From IMG/VR virus record IMGVR_UViG_3300028895_000297, positions 1 through 24,480 of that record: a stretch of DNA of 24,480 bases. One strand, given 5' to 3'. Origin of the DNA: a virus. Of this stretch, positions 12,597 to 18,993 are shown one piece after another. The notes beneath the pieces were generated by a model that saw nothing but the letters and a program-made list of their open reading frames with translations, was not told the DNA's origin and did not search any database. Positions within the stretch are counted from its first letter, which is position 1. Each line of letters starts with the position of its first letter. A program made the position numbers and the translations under genes.

Positions 12597-12737
12597 ATGG
12601 AGAAAAAAGACGTCAAAAAATGTTACTCGTGCCGGAAGCCGATTAAAGGCAAGGCACTGTTCTGTAAGGACTGTGAGGGCAAGAAAGACTCCCGTAAACA
12701 TAGCGCCAGCACCCTTGTTTTCTATCATACTGTCTAA
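12597..12737 (+). CDS. 46-residue zinc-finger mini-protein
   Basis: The start ATG 12597 is favoured over a longer open frame (back to 12318) because that would run inside the phosphoesterase gene and through a terminator. The product is MEKKDVKKCYSCRKPIKGKA with a second pair, CKDC, so one four-Cys zinc ribbon, then a basic tail. Predicted leaderless. The function is unknown. Confidence 0.55.
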   Translation: MEKKDVKKCYSCRKPIKGKALFCKDCEGKKDSRKHSASTLVFYHTV

Positions 12738-12740
12738 TTC

Positions 12741-12749
12741 TGGTATACT
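12741..12749 (+). promoter_or_regulatory. extended -10 promoter (TGGTATACT)
   Basis: TG-G-TATACT lies 21 nt before the ATG of the terminase-small-like gene at 12771. No clear -35 is seen. Confidence 0.5.
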
Positions 12750-12770
12750 TTTACTGAACCCTAGTACAGT

Positions 12771-13112
12771 ATGCCTACAATCGCACAAAAAAAGACCTTC
12801 GAGGAGGTACAGAGACAAATAGCTAACGGGCAACGCCCAAACATAGCAGCAGCACAACGCACTGCTGGTTACGCGCCCTCTACTATCAAGAAAAGCACCA
12901 CATTAACCAAGTCAAAGGGCTGGCAGCAGCTCATGGCACAGATAGACGACACTGACCTCATGCAGCGAGTCGTTGACATCGCGCTCGACACTCAGGACAA
13001 GCGAGCGTGCCTCGCAGCAGTAGATATGCTCATGAAGCTCAAAGACCGCTACCCAGCAGGCAAGCTCAAGGTAGACCAGTACGACAGCGAACTCGACGCC
13101 CTATCTGACTAG
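12771..13112 (+). CDS. terminase small subunit-like protein
   Basis: 113 residues. The N-terminal half contains a terminase-small-type helix-turn-helix: NIAAAQRTAGYAPSTIKKS followed by TLTKSKGWQQLMAQI. The second half is helical (LMQRVVDIALDTQDKRACLA, AAVDMLMKLKDRYPAGKLK). This arrangement fits small-terminase proteins that recognise the packaging site. It is unusual that the large subunit is 2.5 kb away, beyond a leftward gene cassette and a non-coding region. It has its own extended -10 promoter, and convergent terminators follow. Other HTH proteins remain possible. Confidence 0.55.
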   Translation: MPTIAQKKTFEEVQRQIANGQRPNIAAAQRTAGYAPSTIKKSTTLTKSKGWQQLMAQIDDTDLMQRVVDIALDTQDKRACLAAVDMLMKLKDRYPAGKLKVDQYDSELDALSD

Positions 13113-13235
13113 TCGTATTTCAAAAAAGCTCTCTGACGGCCTTATTCATTTTCAAACTAAGGCCATTTTCCCCCATTTTCAAACTACTGCTATTTTCCTC
13201 TGTTTCGTATTTCAAAAAAGCTCTTCGACGGCCTT
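13113..13235. repeat. 31-bp direct repeat pair in the convergent terminator region
   Basis: The sequence beginning TCGTATTTCAAAAAAGCTCT occurs at 13113-13143 and 13205-13235; both copies end GACGGCCTT, with only a CT/TC difference in between. Between them ATTTTCAAACTA is also repeated (13148-13159 and 13175-13186). Each long copy leads into a hairpin. Confidence 0.9.
13138..13168 (+). terminator. hairpin ending the rightward unit
   Basis: GGCCTTA (13138-13144) pairs with TAAGGCC (13158-13164), followed by ATTTTC. A second stem, CGGCC/GGCCG (13229-13233/13252-13256), follows the second direct-repeat copy. Confidence 0.55.
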
Positions 13236-13297
13236 TGTGTTTGTGAACGTGGGCCGGCTCTCTCCTAGTGTCGCACAACGTAGGTGGTAGGCATAAC

Positions 13298-13324
13298 AAA
13301 AAACCACATAGCTAGTATATGTGG
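13298..13324 (-). terminator. intrinsic terminator of the leftward cassette
   Basis: Read on the minus strand, CCACATA and TATGTGG (arms 13318-13324 and 13304-13310) form a 7-bp stem with a 7-nt loop followed by TTTTTT. This is a clear rho-independent terminator for the genes at 13344-14867. Confidence 0.85.
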
Positions 13325-13343
13325 CTCTTGTCCTCAACTCACG

Positions 13344-13634
13344 TCAAGCGTGGTCGGTTCCCTGGCTCTCTATGTACTTACACGTTGCACATGCTGCTCT
13401 CGCTTTGTTGTGCTGGCATATATGGCTCTCTATCCCACACGCCGCTAGAAAGCGTGCACGTTGGAACTTTGGATTGTCCTGTTCGAAGTAGTCTGCTAGG
13501 CGGTGGGCAACGTCTTGCACGTACCAGTACGTGGTAAAGTTTACGCCATGAGCGTGTGGGTTAAACTCGTCTTGTTCCCTGTCAAGCACGCTTGCCAGTA
13601 TAGCTGCTATAGCTTCGTAGTGTTTGCGTGTCAT
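13344..13634 (-). CDS. phage protein of the MTRKHYEAIAAIL type
   Basis: 96 residues. It opens MTRKHYEAIAAILASVLDRE, contains VNFTTYWYVQDVAHRLADYF, then FQRARFLAACG, and ends with a Cys/His cluster (HICQHNKARAACATC) that may bind zinc. Small proteins with this opening and the RARFLAACG segment are widespread in phages of Actinobacteria and others, with no known function. It is the last gene of the leftward cassette, 4 nt after the ArdA-like gene, and just before its terminator. Confidence 0.65.
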   Translation of the reverse strand: MTRKHYEAIAAILASVLDREQDEFNPHAHGVNFTTYWYVQDVAHRLADYFEQDNPKFQRARFLAACGIESHICQHNKARAACATCKYIESQGTDHA

Positions 13635-13638
13635 ATGC

Positions 13639-14193
13639 CTATAGGTTGCGGAAGTAGTACCCCGCCTCCTCGCTATAGTCGTACATTAGTTCACGGGCAG
13701 CGCGCTCCCAGTCAATGCAGTAGTGTGGCCAGCGTGTTTCTGTTGGTACTTCTCCAATGTTTTCTGCCATGTCCTGTGCAAACTCCTCGTCGCTGTCGTA
13801 CTGTCCTGCGTATGCCTCCTCGAAGTTGTCGAGGCCATTATCACTTTCGATACCCAGTGCTAGATACGCGTCAACGGCTCCCTGGTCGTACTGGTTGCAT
13901 AGGTCGAAGTATTGCTCTGTTTGTTCGTCGATGTATTTTGCAACTCGTATGCCTTTGTGCTTATCCGGTGTTGTGATAGTCTCATGAAGCTCTGTTTTCG
14001 TCATGTCTGGCCCCACAAAGTACTCACCGTCTATGGCGAAGTACGAACCGTATACCGGCTCGCCGTGCTTGTTGTGCGTTGTTGGCTCCCCAATGAGAAA
14101 AGCCCGTATGTTTGCGTGGCTATCCATTGCAGCAGGTGGTAGTACCTCAAGCGCGCTATTGTACGCACGCTCTGTAATGCGTTTGTATTCCAT
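13639..14193 (-). CDS. ardA: two-domain protein with C-terminal ArdA-type antirestriction domain
   Basis: 184 residues from the minus-strand ATG at 14193 (context AAAAAAC-ATG; the frame is open further, but that part looks random). Residues about 1-75 form a separate module (ALEVLPPAAMDSHANIRAFL, IGEPTTHNKHGEPVYGSYF). Residues about 95-184 match the ArdA C-terminal pattern: NFEEAYAGQYDSDEEFAQ, then RWPHYCIDWERAARELMYDY and YYFRN. ArdA is an acidic DNA mimic that occupies type I restriction enzymes, and the segment here is strongly acidic. In a phage the expected job is to protect incoming DNA. The N-terminal module is not part of classical ArdA, so this is a fusion or a diverged relative. The symbol applies to the C-terminal domain only. 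Confidence 0.65.
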   Translation of the reverse strand: MEYKRITERAYNSALEVLPPAAMDSHANIRAFLIGEPTTHNKHGEPVYGSYFAIDGEYFVGPDMTKTELHETITTPDKHKGIRVAKYIDEQTEQYFDLCNQYDQGAVDAYLALGIESDNGLDNFEEAYAGQYDSDEEFAQDMAENIGEVPTETRWPHYCIDWERAARELMYDYSEEAGYYFRNL

Positions 14194-14263
14194 GTTTTTT
14201 CTGTTATGTAGTAGGCCGTGGCCCACGTTGCTAAAGAACGGGCGCGCCACCACTAGCAAGTGA

Positions 14264-14307
14264 TAGCCCGTATAGTATGCCCCGTATAGAGGCACACTAA
14301 CGGGCTA
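14264..14307. repeat. inverted repeat at a leftward gene end
   Basis: TAGCCCGT (14264-14271) and ACGGGCTA (14300-14307) are perfect 8-bp arms spanning the stop codon of the gene at 14305-14505. No T run follows on either strand, so an mRNA-stability or processing hairpin is more likely than a terminator. It lies in the 111-nt gap before the ArdA-like gene. Confidence 0.5.
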
Positions 14308-14505
14308 CGCTGTCATTTGCGCCACCTCTGCACAAGCAGCGTCAAAGGTACGTTGCGCGTCCTTTGGGGTGCAATCATACTCCCGTACAGGCCAGCCGTT
14401 GGGGTGTATAACTTCTACTCCCCCGCGCTGTGCCACATAGGTAACTCGTAGCTGCATGCTTTTATCAGCTTTCCAAACGTACGTAGATAAGTCTTTAGTT
14501 TCCAT
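14305..14505 (-). CDS. small hypothetical protein of the leftward cassette
   Basis: 66 residues from the minus-strand ATG at 14505 (context ACAACAAC-ATG). The product METKDLSTYVWKADKSMQLR has beta-type segments (LRVTYVAQRGGVEVIHPNG) followed by an Ala-rich helix (AQRTFDAACAEVAQM). The frame continues upstream, but those residues are arginine/serine-rich and overlap the neighbouring gene, so this start is preferred. No family is recognised. Confidence 0.55.
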   Translation of the reverse strand: METKDLSTYVWKADKSMQLRVTYVAQRGGVEVIHPNGWPVREYDCTPKDAQRTFDAACAEVAQMTA

Positions 14506-14515
14506 GTTGTTGTGT

Positions 14516-14677
14516 TTACTTTGTAACGGGGTGCAGCTTGTCGTACCATTCCGGCAACACAGCACGCCAGTCTGCCATGCCACCACGTATGAGTATCTTT
14601 GTGCGCTCCGGCAATTCCGCAAAGAACGCCTGAAACTCGTGCTCTGGCATGTTTTCTAGTTTTTCAAGCGTGTTCAT
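14516..14677 (-). CDS. 53-residue phage protein of the leftward cassette
   Basis: Minus-strand ATG at 14677, stop at 14516. The product runs MNTLEKLENMPEHEFQAFFA, then ELPERTKILIRGGMADWRAV, then LPEWYDKLHPVTK. The segment RTKILIRGGMADWR...LPEWY closely resembles small unannotated proteins that recur in actinobacterial phages. Ten nt separate it from the genes on both sides, supporting a single transcript. The function is unknown. Confidence 0.6.
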   Translation of the reverse strand: MNTLEKLENMPEHEFQAFFAELPERTKILIRGGMADWRAVLPEWYDKLHPVTK

Positions 14678-14687
14678 GTTTCAAGTA

Positions 14688-14867
14688 TTATCGCGTATCC
14701 ACACGGATATAATGCGTTGGCACCATGCCGGACACTTTGATCATCTTTGTGCGCTTGTATGACTTGCGCGCCTTACTCATTCGAGCCTTACGTGACTGCA
14801 TGTCATTAAATGCTTGCCTATTGCTACAAGCCTTATACCCGCGCAACATACTCTTGATACTTTTCAT
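14688..14867 (-). CDS. 59-residue highly basic protein, first gene of the leftward cassette
   Basis: Minus-strand ATG at 14867. The product MKSIKSMLRGYKACSNRQAF is followed by NDMQSRKARMSKARKSYKRT: very Lys/Arg-rich and likely to bind nucleic acid. TATATA- and TACAGT-type -10 candidates lie upstream on the minus strand (about 14890-14915), so this probably begins the leftward transcript. No family is recognised. Confidence 0.55.
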   Translation of the reverse strand: MKSIKSMLRGYKACSNRQAFNDMQSRKARMSKARKSYKRTKMIKVSGMVPTHYIRVDTR

Positions 14868-15015
14868 ACTATAAGTGTGGTTACTCTTATATACTCACAC
14901 TGTAGCACCCGTGCAGTATATTGCAAGCATATACCTGTGGAAAACTCAAACACCGCACAACATCACCATTCACTGCACTATAGGTCAGTAAACCACCGGC
15001 GCAAGGATTCACAAG

Positions 15016-15090
15016 CCGCGCCCTAGAACGTGGACACCCTAGTAGAAAGGTATACACGTAGCAAAACCGCGCTTTAGAACAAAGGTACAC
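15016..15090. repeat. iteron-like direct repeats
   Basis: CCGCGCCCTAGAACGTGGAC (15016-15035) and CCGCGCTTTAGAACAAAGGT (15067-15086) are clearly related. A third, shorter relative, TAGTAGAAAGGTATACACG (15040-15058), lies between them. All share AGAA followed by AGGTA/GGACAC. Spacing is roughly 25 nt. Confidence 0.6.
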
Positions 15091-15118
15091 ACATAAGGGA
15101 TAGTGTTCAGTAGTTCTG

Positions 15119-15140
15119 TATAAGTAGGTTATAAGTAGGT
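15119..15140. repeat. tandem 11-bp repeat
   Basis: TATAAGTAGGT is repeated twice without a gap (15119-15129 and 15130-15140). It is A/T-rich and close to the iteron-like repeats, as in many replication origins. Confidence 0.8.
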
Positions 15141-15227
15141 TTTCTCACACACGCACACAACCACTGACAATAGCGTATATGGTGGCTTATTTGTGTGTTT
15201 TCGCTGTTTCGTGGCTTAAACGTTGAG

Positions 15228-15253
15228 TGTCGCGCAATATACATTTTGCGACA
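15228..15253. repeat. inverted repeat near the C run
   Basis: TGTCGC (15228-15233) and GCGACA (15248-15253) are perfect arms around an A/T-rich centre; a run of Cs begins a few bases later. Confidence 0.5.
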
Positions 15254-15331
15254 TTACCCCCCCACCCCCCAGTTCAATCAAAGAAATATCAATAGGTACT
15301 TCACATACAGAACCGGGGGGATTCTGACAGA

Positions 15332-15360
15332 TTGATATGAAATATGACAAATGCTATACT
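15332..15360 (+). promoter_or_regulatory. strong sigma70-type promoter (TTGATA-17-TATACT)
   Basis: TTGATA (15332-15337), an exact 17-nt spacer and TATACT (15355-15360) with TG in the extended position (TGCTATACT). This is the best canonical promoter in the window. RNA would begin near 15367, with no gene for about 245 nt. Confidence 0.75.
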
Positions 15361-15366
15361 TAATCC

Positions 15367-15530
15367 AGATGGTTGAGCTATGATCCGCTATGCTCTGGAT
15401 TTCATCATAGGCATCAAATACGGCTCTACTTAGCTACATTAATGGTTCGCTCCTAGTGAGGATTTCCTGCAATACGCTATACCACTTACATTCTGTTCCT
15501 TCCCCAACCCCGCTAGTCGGGGTATTGGTA
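15367..15530 (+). ncRNA. candidate small RNA 3 upstream of the terminase
   Basis: The strong promoter drives about 160 nt without a credible reading frame, ending at the hairpin ACCCCG/CGGGGT (15507-15523). The inverted repeat AATCCAGA (15362-15369)/TCTGGATT (15394-15401) spans the predicted start, so it is either a 5' stem or an operator. A phage small RNA or a leader of the packaging genes are the two readings. Confidence 0.35.
15507..15523 (+). terminator. terminator-like hairpin before the terminase gene
   Basis: ACCCCG (15507-15512) pairs with CGGGGT (15518-15523) across CTAGT. It is followed by ATTGG, so the T run is weak. A TTGACA (15534-15539) follows. Confidence 0.5.
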
Positions 15531-15599
15531 GTATTGACAAGTGTATTAAGCTGTAGTCTAACTAAGAAAAAATAATTTCGTCCCTTACGGGAAAAGAGG

Positions 15600-15605
15600 T
15601 ATACT
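15600..15605 (+). promoter_or_regulatory. -10 box placed for a leaderless terminase mRNA
   Basis: TATACT ends 7 nt before the ATG at 15613. The hairpin TCCC/GGGA lies just upstream (about 15581-15592). The transcript is predicted to begin at or next to the start codon. Confidence 0.5.
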
Positions 15606-15612
15606 TGGGCAA

Positions 15613-16881
15613 ATGGTCTCTGATACAAAGATCCAAAAGAAGATTAAGTGGCAACCACACGAAGCTCAGTTGGGAGTGTTAAAGGCAGTGAAGGAGGGAA
15701 AGAGGGAGATTGTCCTTAGTTGTGGGAGACGTTGGGGGAAAAGTGCGCTTTGTGCCTATATCGCCCTCAGGGTCCTTTTTGGCGAGCGGAAGAACATTTG
15801 GGTTGTTTCCCCTACATACGACCTATCACAGAAGGTTTTTAATTACGTTGTGCGTTGGTTCTCTATTTTAGCTCCCTCTCAGAGGGGGGGAGTTTCAAAT
15901 AGACCATATCCGAAGATAAAAACGGCCAAAGGTTCCGTATTGGAATGTAAGTCTGCGGAAAACCCTACCTCTCTATTGGGTGAAGAACTTGACCTCCTTA
16001 TCATTGACGAGGCATCCAGAGTCCCCCGTAGGGTGTGGGAGCAATTTCTATTCCCTACACTCTCCAGTCGTAAAGGTGCGGCTATCTTTATCAGCACCCC
16101 TATGGGGAAAAATTGGTTTTATGAAGAGTACATCAAGGCAAAAGAACACAATGCAGCGTTTAACCACCCTAGTAACTCAAATCCCCACCTTTCTCAGGAG
16201 GAGTGGGACCGAGCCAAGGAAAAACTCCCAGAGGACATATTCAACCAAGAGTATAAAGCAACATTCCTCGATGACGCTGCCGCAGTCTTTAAAGGAATTG
16301 ACTCTATTGTTCACGAACAGTGCCTTGCAGAACCGTCAGAAGGGCATAGTTACGTCATGGGAGTTGACCTCGGAAAGCACAACGACTTTACGGTCATCAC
16401 CGTCATCGACACCTATAACAATCACGTAGTGTATATTGAACGGTTTAATAAGATTGACTACGCCCTCCAGAAGGAACGTATCAAGGCGGTTGCTCAGAAA
16501 TACCACGCTAGAGTCCTCGTTGACTCTACGGGAGTGGGAGATCCTATATTTGAAGACCTGAGACGAGATTCCATCGTTATTGACGATTACAAGTACGGTG
16601 GCAGTAAATCAAAGGGTCGTCTTATCGACAAACTCTCTATATTCATCCAACAGAAGAACGTCTGGATACCCAACCACCAAATCCTCATTGATGAGCTTAA
16701 ATCCTTTGGTTACAACATGACTGAGTCCGGCAACGTAAAGTACAGTGCTCCAGCCGGATACCATGATGACTGTGTTAATTCACTCGCACTTGCGGTCTAC
16801 CAGCTGGAAGGAGAAGCCCTAAGCGAGGAAGGCGCCACCCAACTGGAGGAATACGACCTCTACCAGCAAAGCTACGCATAG
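15613..16881 (+). CDS. terL: terminase large subunit
   Basis: 422 residues, full length. ATPase domain: CGRRWGKSA (37-45, Walker A of the terminase type), VVSPTYDLSQKVF, LLIIDEAS (128-135, Walker B with catalytic Glu), and FISTPMGKNWFY (coupling motif). RNase H-like nuclease domain: VMGVDLGKHNDFT (D252), VLVDSTGVGD (D304) and HDDCVNSLALAV (D385/D386), the metal-binding acids. It pumps DNA into the prohead and cuts concatemers. The gene heads the late operon, directly followed by the portal. A TATACT box 7 nt before the ATG predicts a leaderless transcript. Confidence 0.9.
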   Translation: MVSDTKIQKKIKWQPHEAQLGVLKAVKEGKREIVLSCGRRWGKSALCAYIALRVLFGERKNIWVVSPTYDLSQKVFNYVVRWFSILAPSQRGGVSNRPYPKIKTAKGSVLECKSAENPTSLLGEELDLLIIDEASRVPRRVWEQFLFPTLSSRKGAAIFISTPMGKNWFYEEYIKAKEHNAAFNHPSNSNPHLSQEEWDRAKEKLPEDIFNQEYKATFLDDAAAVFKGIDSIVHEQCLAEPSEGHSYVMGVDLGKHNDFTVITVIDTYNNHVVYIERFNKIDYALQKERIKAVAQKYHARVLVDSTGVGDPIFEDLRRDSIVIDDYKYGGSKSKGRLIDKLSIFIQQKNVWIPNHQILIDELKSFGYNMTESGNVKYSAPAGYHDDCVNSLALAVYQLEGEALSEEGATQLEEYDLYQQSYA

Positions 16882-16886
16882 TTATT

Positions 16887-16895
16887 TGCTATAAT
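16887..16895 (+). promoter_or_regulatory. extended -10 promoter (TGCTATAAT), leaderless spacing
   Basis: TG-C-TATAAT is a consensus extended -10. It ends 6 nt before the portal ATG at 16902, so the RNA start should coincide with the start codon. Confidence 0.65.
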
Positions 16896-16901
16896 GACAC
16901 A

Positions 16902-18701
16902 ATGACAAAAGAAGACGCTCAAGCGCAAGCTATTGAAATAGTAAAGAAGGAGGTGGAAACCTGGCGTGACCCTACAGTATTTATTACTGATAAGGTTGCC
17001 TTTGCTATCAAACCCCTTATAAGACAACTCCGAAAGAATTATTACGGTGTATTCGACCAACCAAAAGACAAAATTACCGGCCGCTCTAAAACATGGGTGC
17101 CCCTTACTCAGATGGTGGTTGATAACACCAGGAAGAACGTAGACCTCGACACCAAGGATATTAACTTCTTCTCCAACAACCCGAATGGTCTCGGGATTAC
17201 CCAGTTGCTCCGTGCAACACTCCGAACCTACCTAGACCGCACCTATTATGGGGAGGACATGGATAACGTTACATTTAACGTATGTGTGGACCCGGTCTCC
17301 ATCATGCAGATTTACGCTGCAAAGCAGAAAGGAAAGATTGCCGTGAAGCGTTCAGTAATTGACCCACTCAATATATACATTGACCCTGCTGCGAAAAGTA
17401 TTCAGGATGCCTACCGCTTCACCCACAAGAAACTACTGACCTCCAATGAAGTAACCGCTATGGACGGGTGGGAGAACACTGGCAAGGCAAAGGCAACTAC
17501 CAAGAACGAGGCAGATGACTTCCGTCCTGCTTACAGCAAGACGACCAAGCTTGTAGACACCTACGAGATGTGGGGACTCGTGCCGAAGTCGCTCATCACG
17601 CTTAATGAGGAGGACGAGGGTGAGGTAGAGGCACAGATTGTTGTCTCCAACATAAACGACGACCCAGTTCTTCACGTATTGAAGGAGAACAAAGAAACTG
17701 ATCCAGAGGGCAATGTCATCAAGCCATTTGAGGACACCCGCTATATGAAGATTCCGTGGAGCTTCTACGGTATTTCACCTGCAATGAAGGTCATGGATAT
17801 TCAGGAATGGATTAACACGATTGTCAACCTGCGCATAAACAAGAACACTGTTGCACAGTTGGGCCTCTTTAAGGTCAGGGCCGGCAGTAATATCAACACG
17901 CAGTCCCTTACCCGTCTTGTCTCTAATGGAGTCATAAAGGTCACGAACATGGATGACCTTGATAACTTCCAAATCCCTGAAGCAGGGGCTGGTTCATACA
18001 AGGACGAGGAGACCGCTAAGTTCTGGGCGACCGAGGTAACCTCAGCATATGACGTCGTCCGTAGCTCTCTCCCTTCCACCACCACAGCCACCGCAGCAGT
18101 TATTCAGGACAAGAACTCCAAGACCTCATTCGTCATTGTCCGTGAAGGTTTGGGCATGTTCAACGAGAAGGTAGTACAGCGTCATATCTTGAAATACCTC
18201 CCACAACTCCTCAAGAAACAGGGCACCGTTCGCTACATGTCAGACTTTGATGAGATAGATAATCTCCGTGAACGAGTCGTAGCAGTTGCAGCAAAACGTG
18301 AGCTTGATAGAATGGGTGGAGTAGGGGCAGTTCCTACTGAACTAGAGCTTCAGTCAGCAATGGATCGCGCACGGAAGAAGATTGACGGCGACATGTTTAT
18401 AGACGTTGTATCGGACGTTGCAATAGATGGCATAGAGACACGTGTCCAAGTGACGAACGAGAAGATGGATACCGGCACAATGGCACGCAACCTTCTTGAG
18501 CTGATGCAGCTACTTCCACCGGAAGCACAGCGAGAGACAGCCGCAGACATCTACGATGTACTCGGCATGACTCCACCAAAGTCACTCATGTCACCCATTC
18601 AACCTCAGCAACCAGACCAGGTTCCACAAAAGCCACAAACGATAGGCGAGATGGGACAATTCCTTGAAGCTAATACGGCACAGAATCAAGGCACTATTTA
18701 A
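16902..18701 (+). CDS. portal protein
   Basis: 599 residues directly after the terminase, the standard portal position and size. Recognisable features: the N-terminal YYGVFDQPKDKITGRSKTWV segment (large podovirus/P22-type portals share the R-S-K-x-W-V-P pattern), SVIDPLNIYIDPAAKSIQDA, ISPAMKVMDIQEWINTIVNL, and a C-terminal Gln/Pro-rich tail (PIQPQQPDQVPQKPQT). The portal forms the dodecameric ring through which DNA enters. The stop overlaps the next start by one base (TAATG), so the two are translationally coupled. Confidence 0.8.
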   Translation: MTKEDAQAQAIEIVKKEVETWRDPTVFITDKVAFAIKPLIRQLRKNYYGVFDQPKDKITGRSKTWVPLTQMVVDNTRKNVDLDTKDINFFSNNPNGLGITQLLRATLRTYLDRTYYGEDMDNVTFNVCVDPVSIMQIYAAKQKGKIAVKRSVIDPLNIYIDPAAKSIQDAYRFTHKKLLTSNEVTAMDGWENTGKAKATTKNEADDFRPAYSKTTKLVDTYEMWGLVPKSLITLNEEDEGEVEAQIVVSNINDDPVLHVLKENKETDPEGNVIKPFEDTRYMKIPWSFYGISPAMKVMDIQEWINTIVNLRINKNTVAQLGLFKVRAGSNINTQSLTRLVSNGVIKVTNMDDLDNFQIPEAGAGSYKDEETAKFWATEVTSAYDVVRSSLPSTTTATAAVIQDKNSKTSFVIVREGLGMFNEKVVQRHILKYLPQLLKKQGTVRYMSDFDEIDNLRERVVAVAAKRELDRMGGVGAVPTELELQSAMDRARKKIDGDMFIDVVSDVAIDGIETRVQVTNEKMDTGTMARNLLELMQLLPPEAQRETAADIYDVLGMTPPKSLMSPIQPQQPDQVPQKPQTIGEMGQFLEANTAQNQGTI

Positions 18702-18991
18702 TGGACGACGAACAAATTGAAAAGATAGAAGAAGCCCGCCTCACCGAGATGTTAGCATCCGAGGGATGGGCTTTGGCTCGTCAACGGTTCTATGACTACA
18801 TAGAAACACTGGAGTCCGTTATGACGCTCCCGGATAAGGACGCCATGGAGATAGGCGTGGAGTGTAAGGCACGAGCCCGCGCTATAGGACTCATCCGTAC
18901 ATGGATGGGTGACCTTGAGGCAGTTAGTGAAGCAAAACACCAGCAGGAAGATGTGGCTGAAACAAAGGATTATATAGTGACCAGCGACTAA
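18701..18991 (+). CDS. small helical head-module protein
   Basis: 96 residues, acidic and helical (EQIEKIEEARLTEMLASEGW, RQRFYDYIETLESVMTLPD). Its start overlaps the portal stop by one base. Small proteins at this spot in phages with SU10-like capsids are frequent and unassigned; a portal-associated or scaffold accessory role is only inference. Confidence 0.6.
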   Translation: MDDEQIEKIEEARLTEMLASEGWALARQRFYDYIETLESVMTLPDKDAMEIGVECKARARAIGLIRTWMGDLEAVSEAKHQQEDVAETKDYIVTSD

Positions 18992-18993
18992 CT

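Larger units (their letters stand above)
14868..15612. other. 745-bp non-coding region with origin- or packaging-site-like features
   Basis: No convincing gene on either strand. From left to right it holds: leftward promoter candidates; GTATAT/ATATAC inverted repeat (14917-14935); TGTGGAAAA, a DnaA-box-like site (14936-14944); iteron-like repeats (15016-15090); a tandem 11-bp repeat (15119-15140); two copies of GTGGCTTA; a TGTCGC/GCGACA hairpin (15228-15253); a C run (15257-15270) and a G run (15315-15320); a strong promoter (15332-15360); a candidate small RNA; and the promoter of the terminase gene. It separates divergent transcription units, a usual place for an origin, pac or cos site. 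Confidence 0.5.

Noticed and set aside
13503-13976. Rightward frame of 157 codons across the leftward cassette
   Set aside because: Antisense to the ArdA-like and MTRKHYEAIAAIL genes, which have recognisable motifs, consistent spacing and a matching terminator.
15016-15090. CRISPR array
   Set aside because: Only two to three imperfect copies with irregular spacing and no palindromic repeat; iteron-like repeats fit better.
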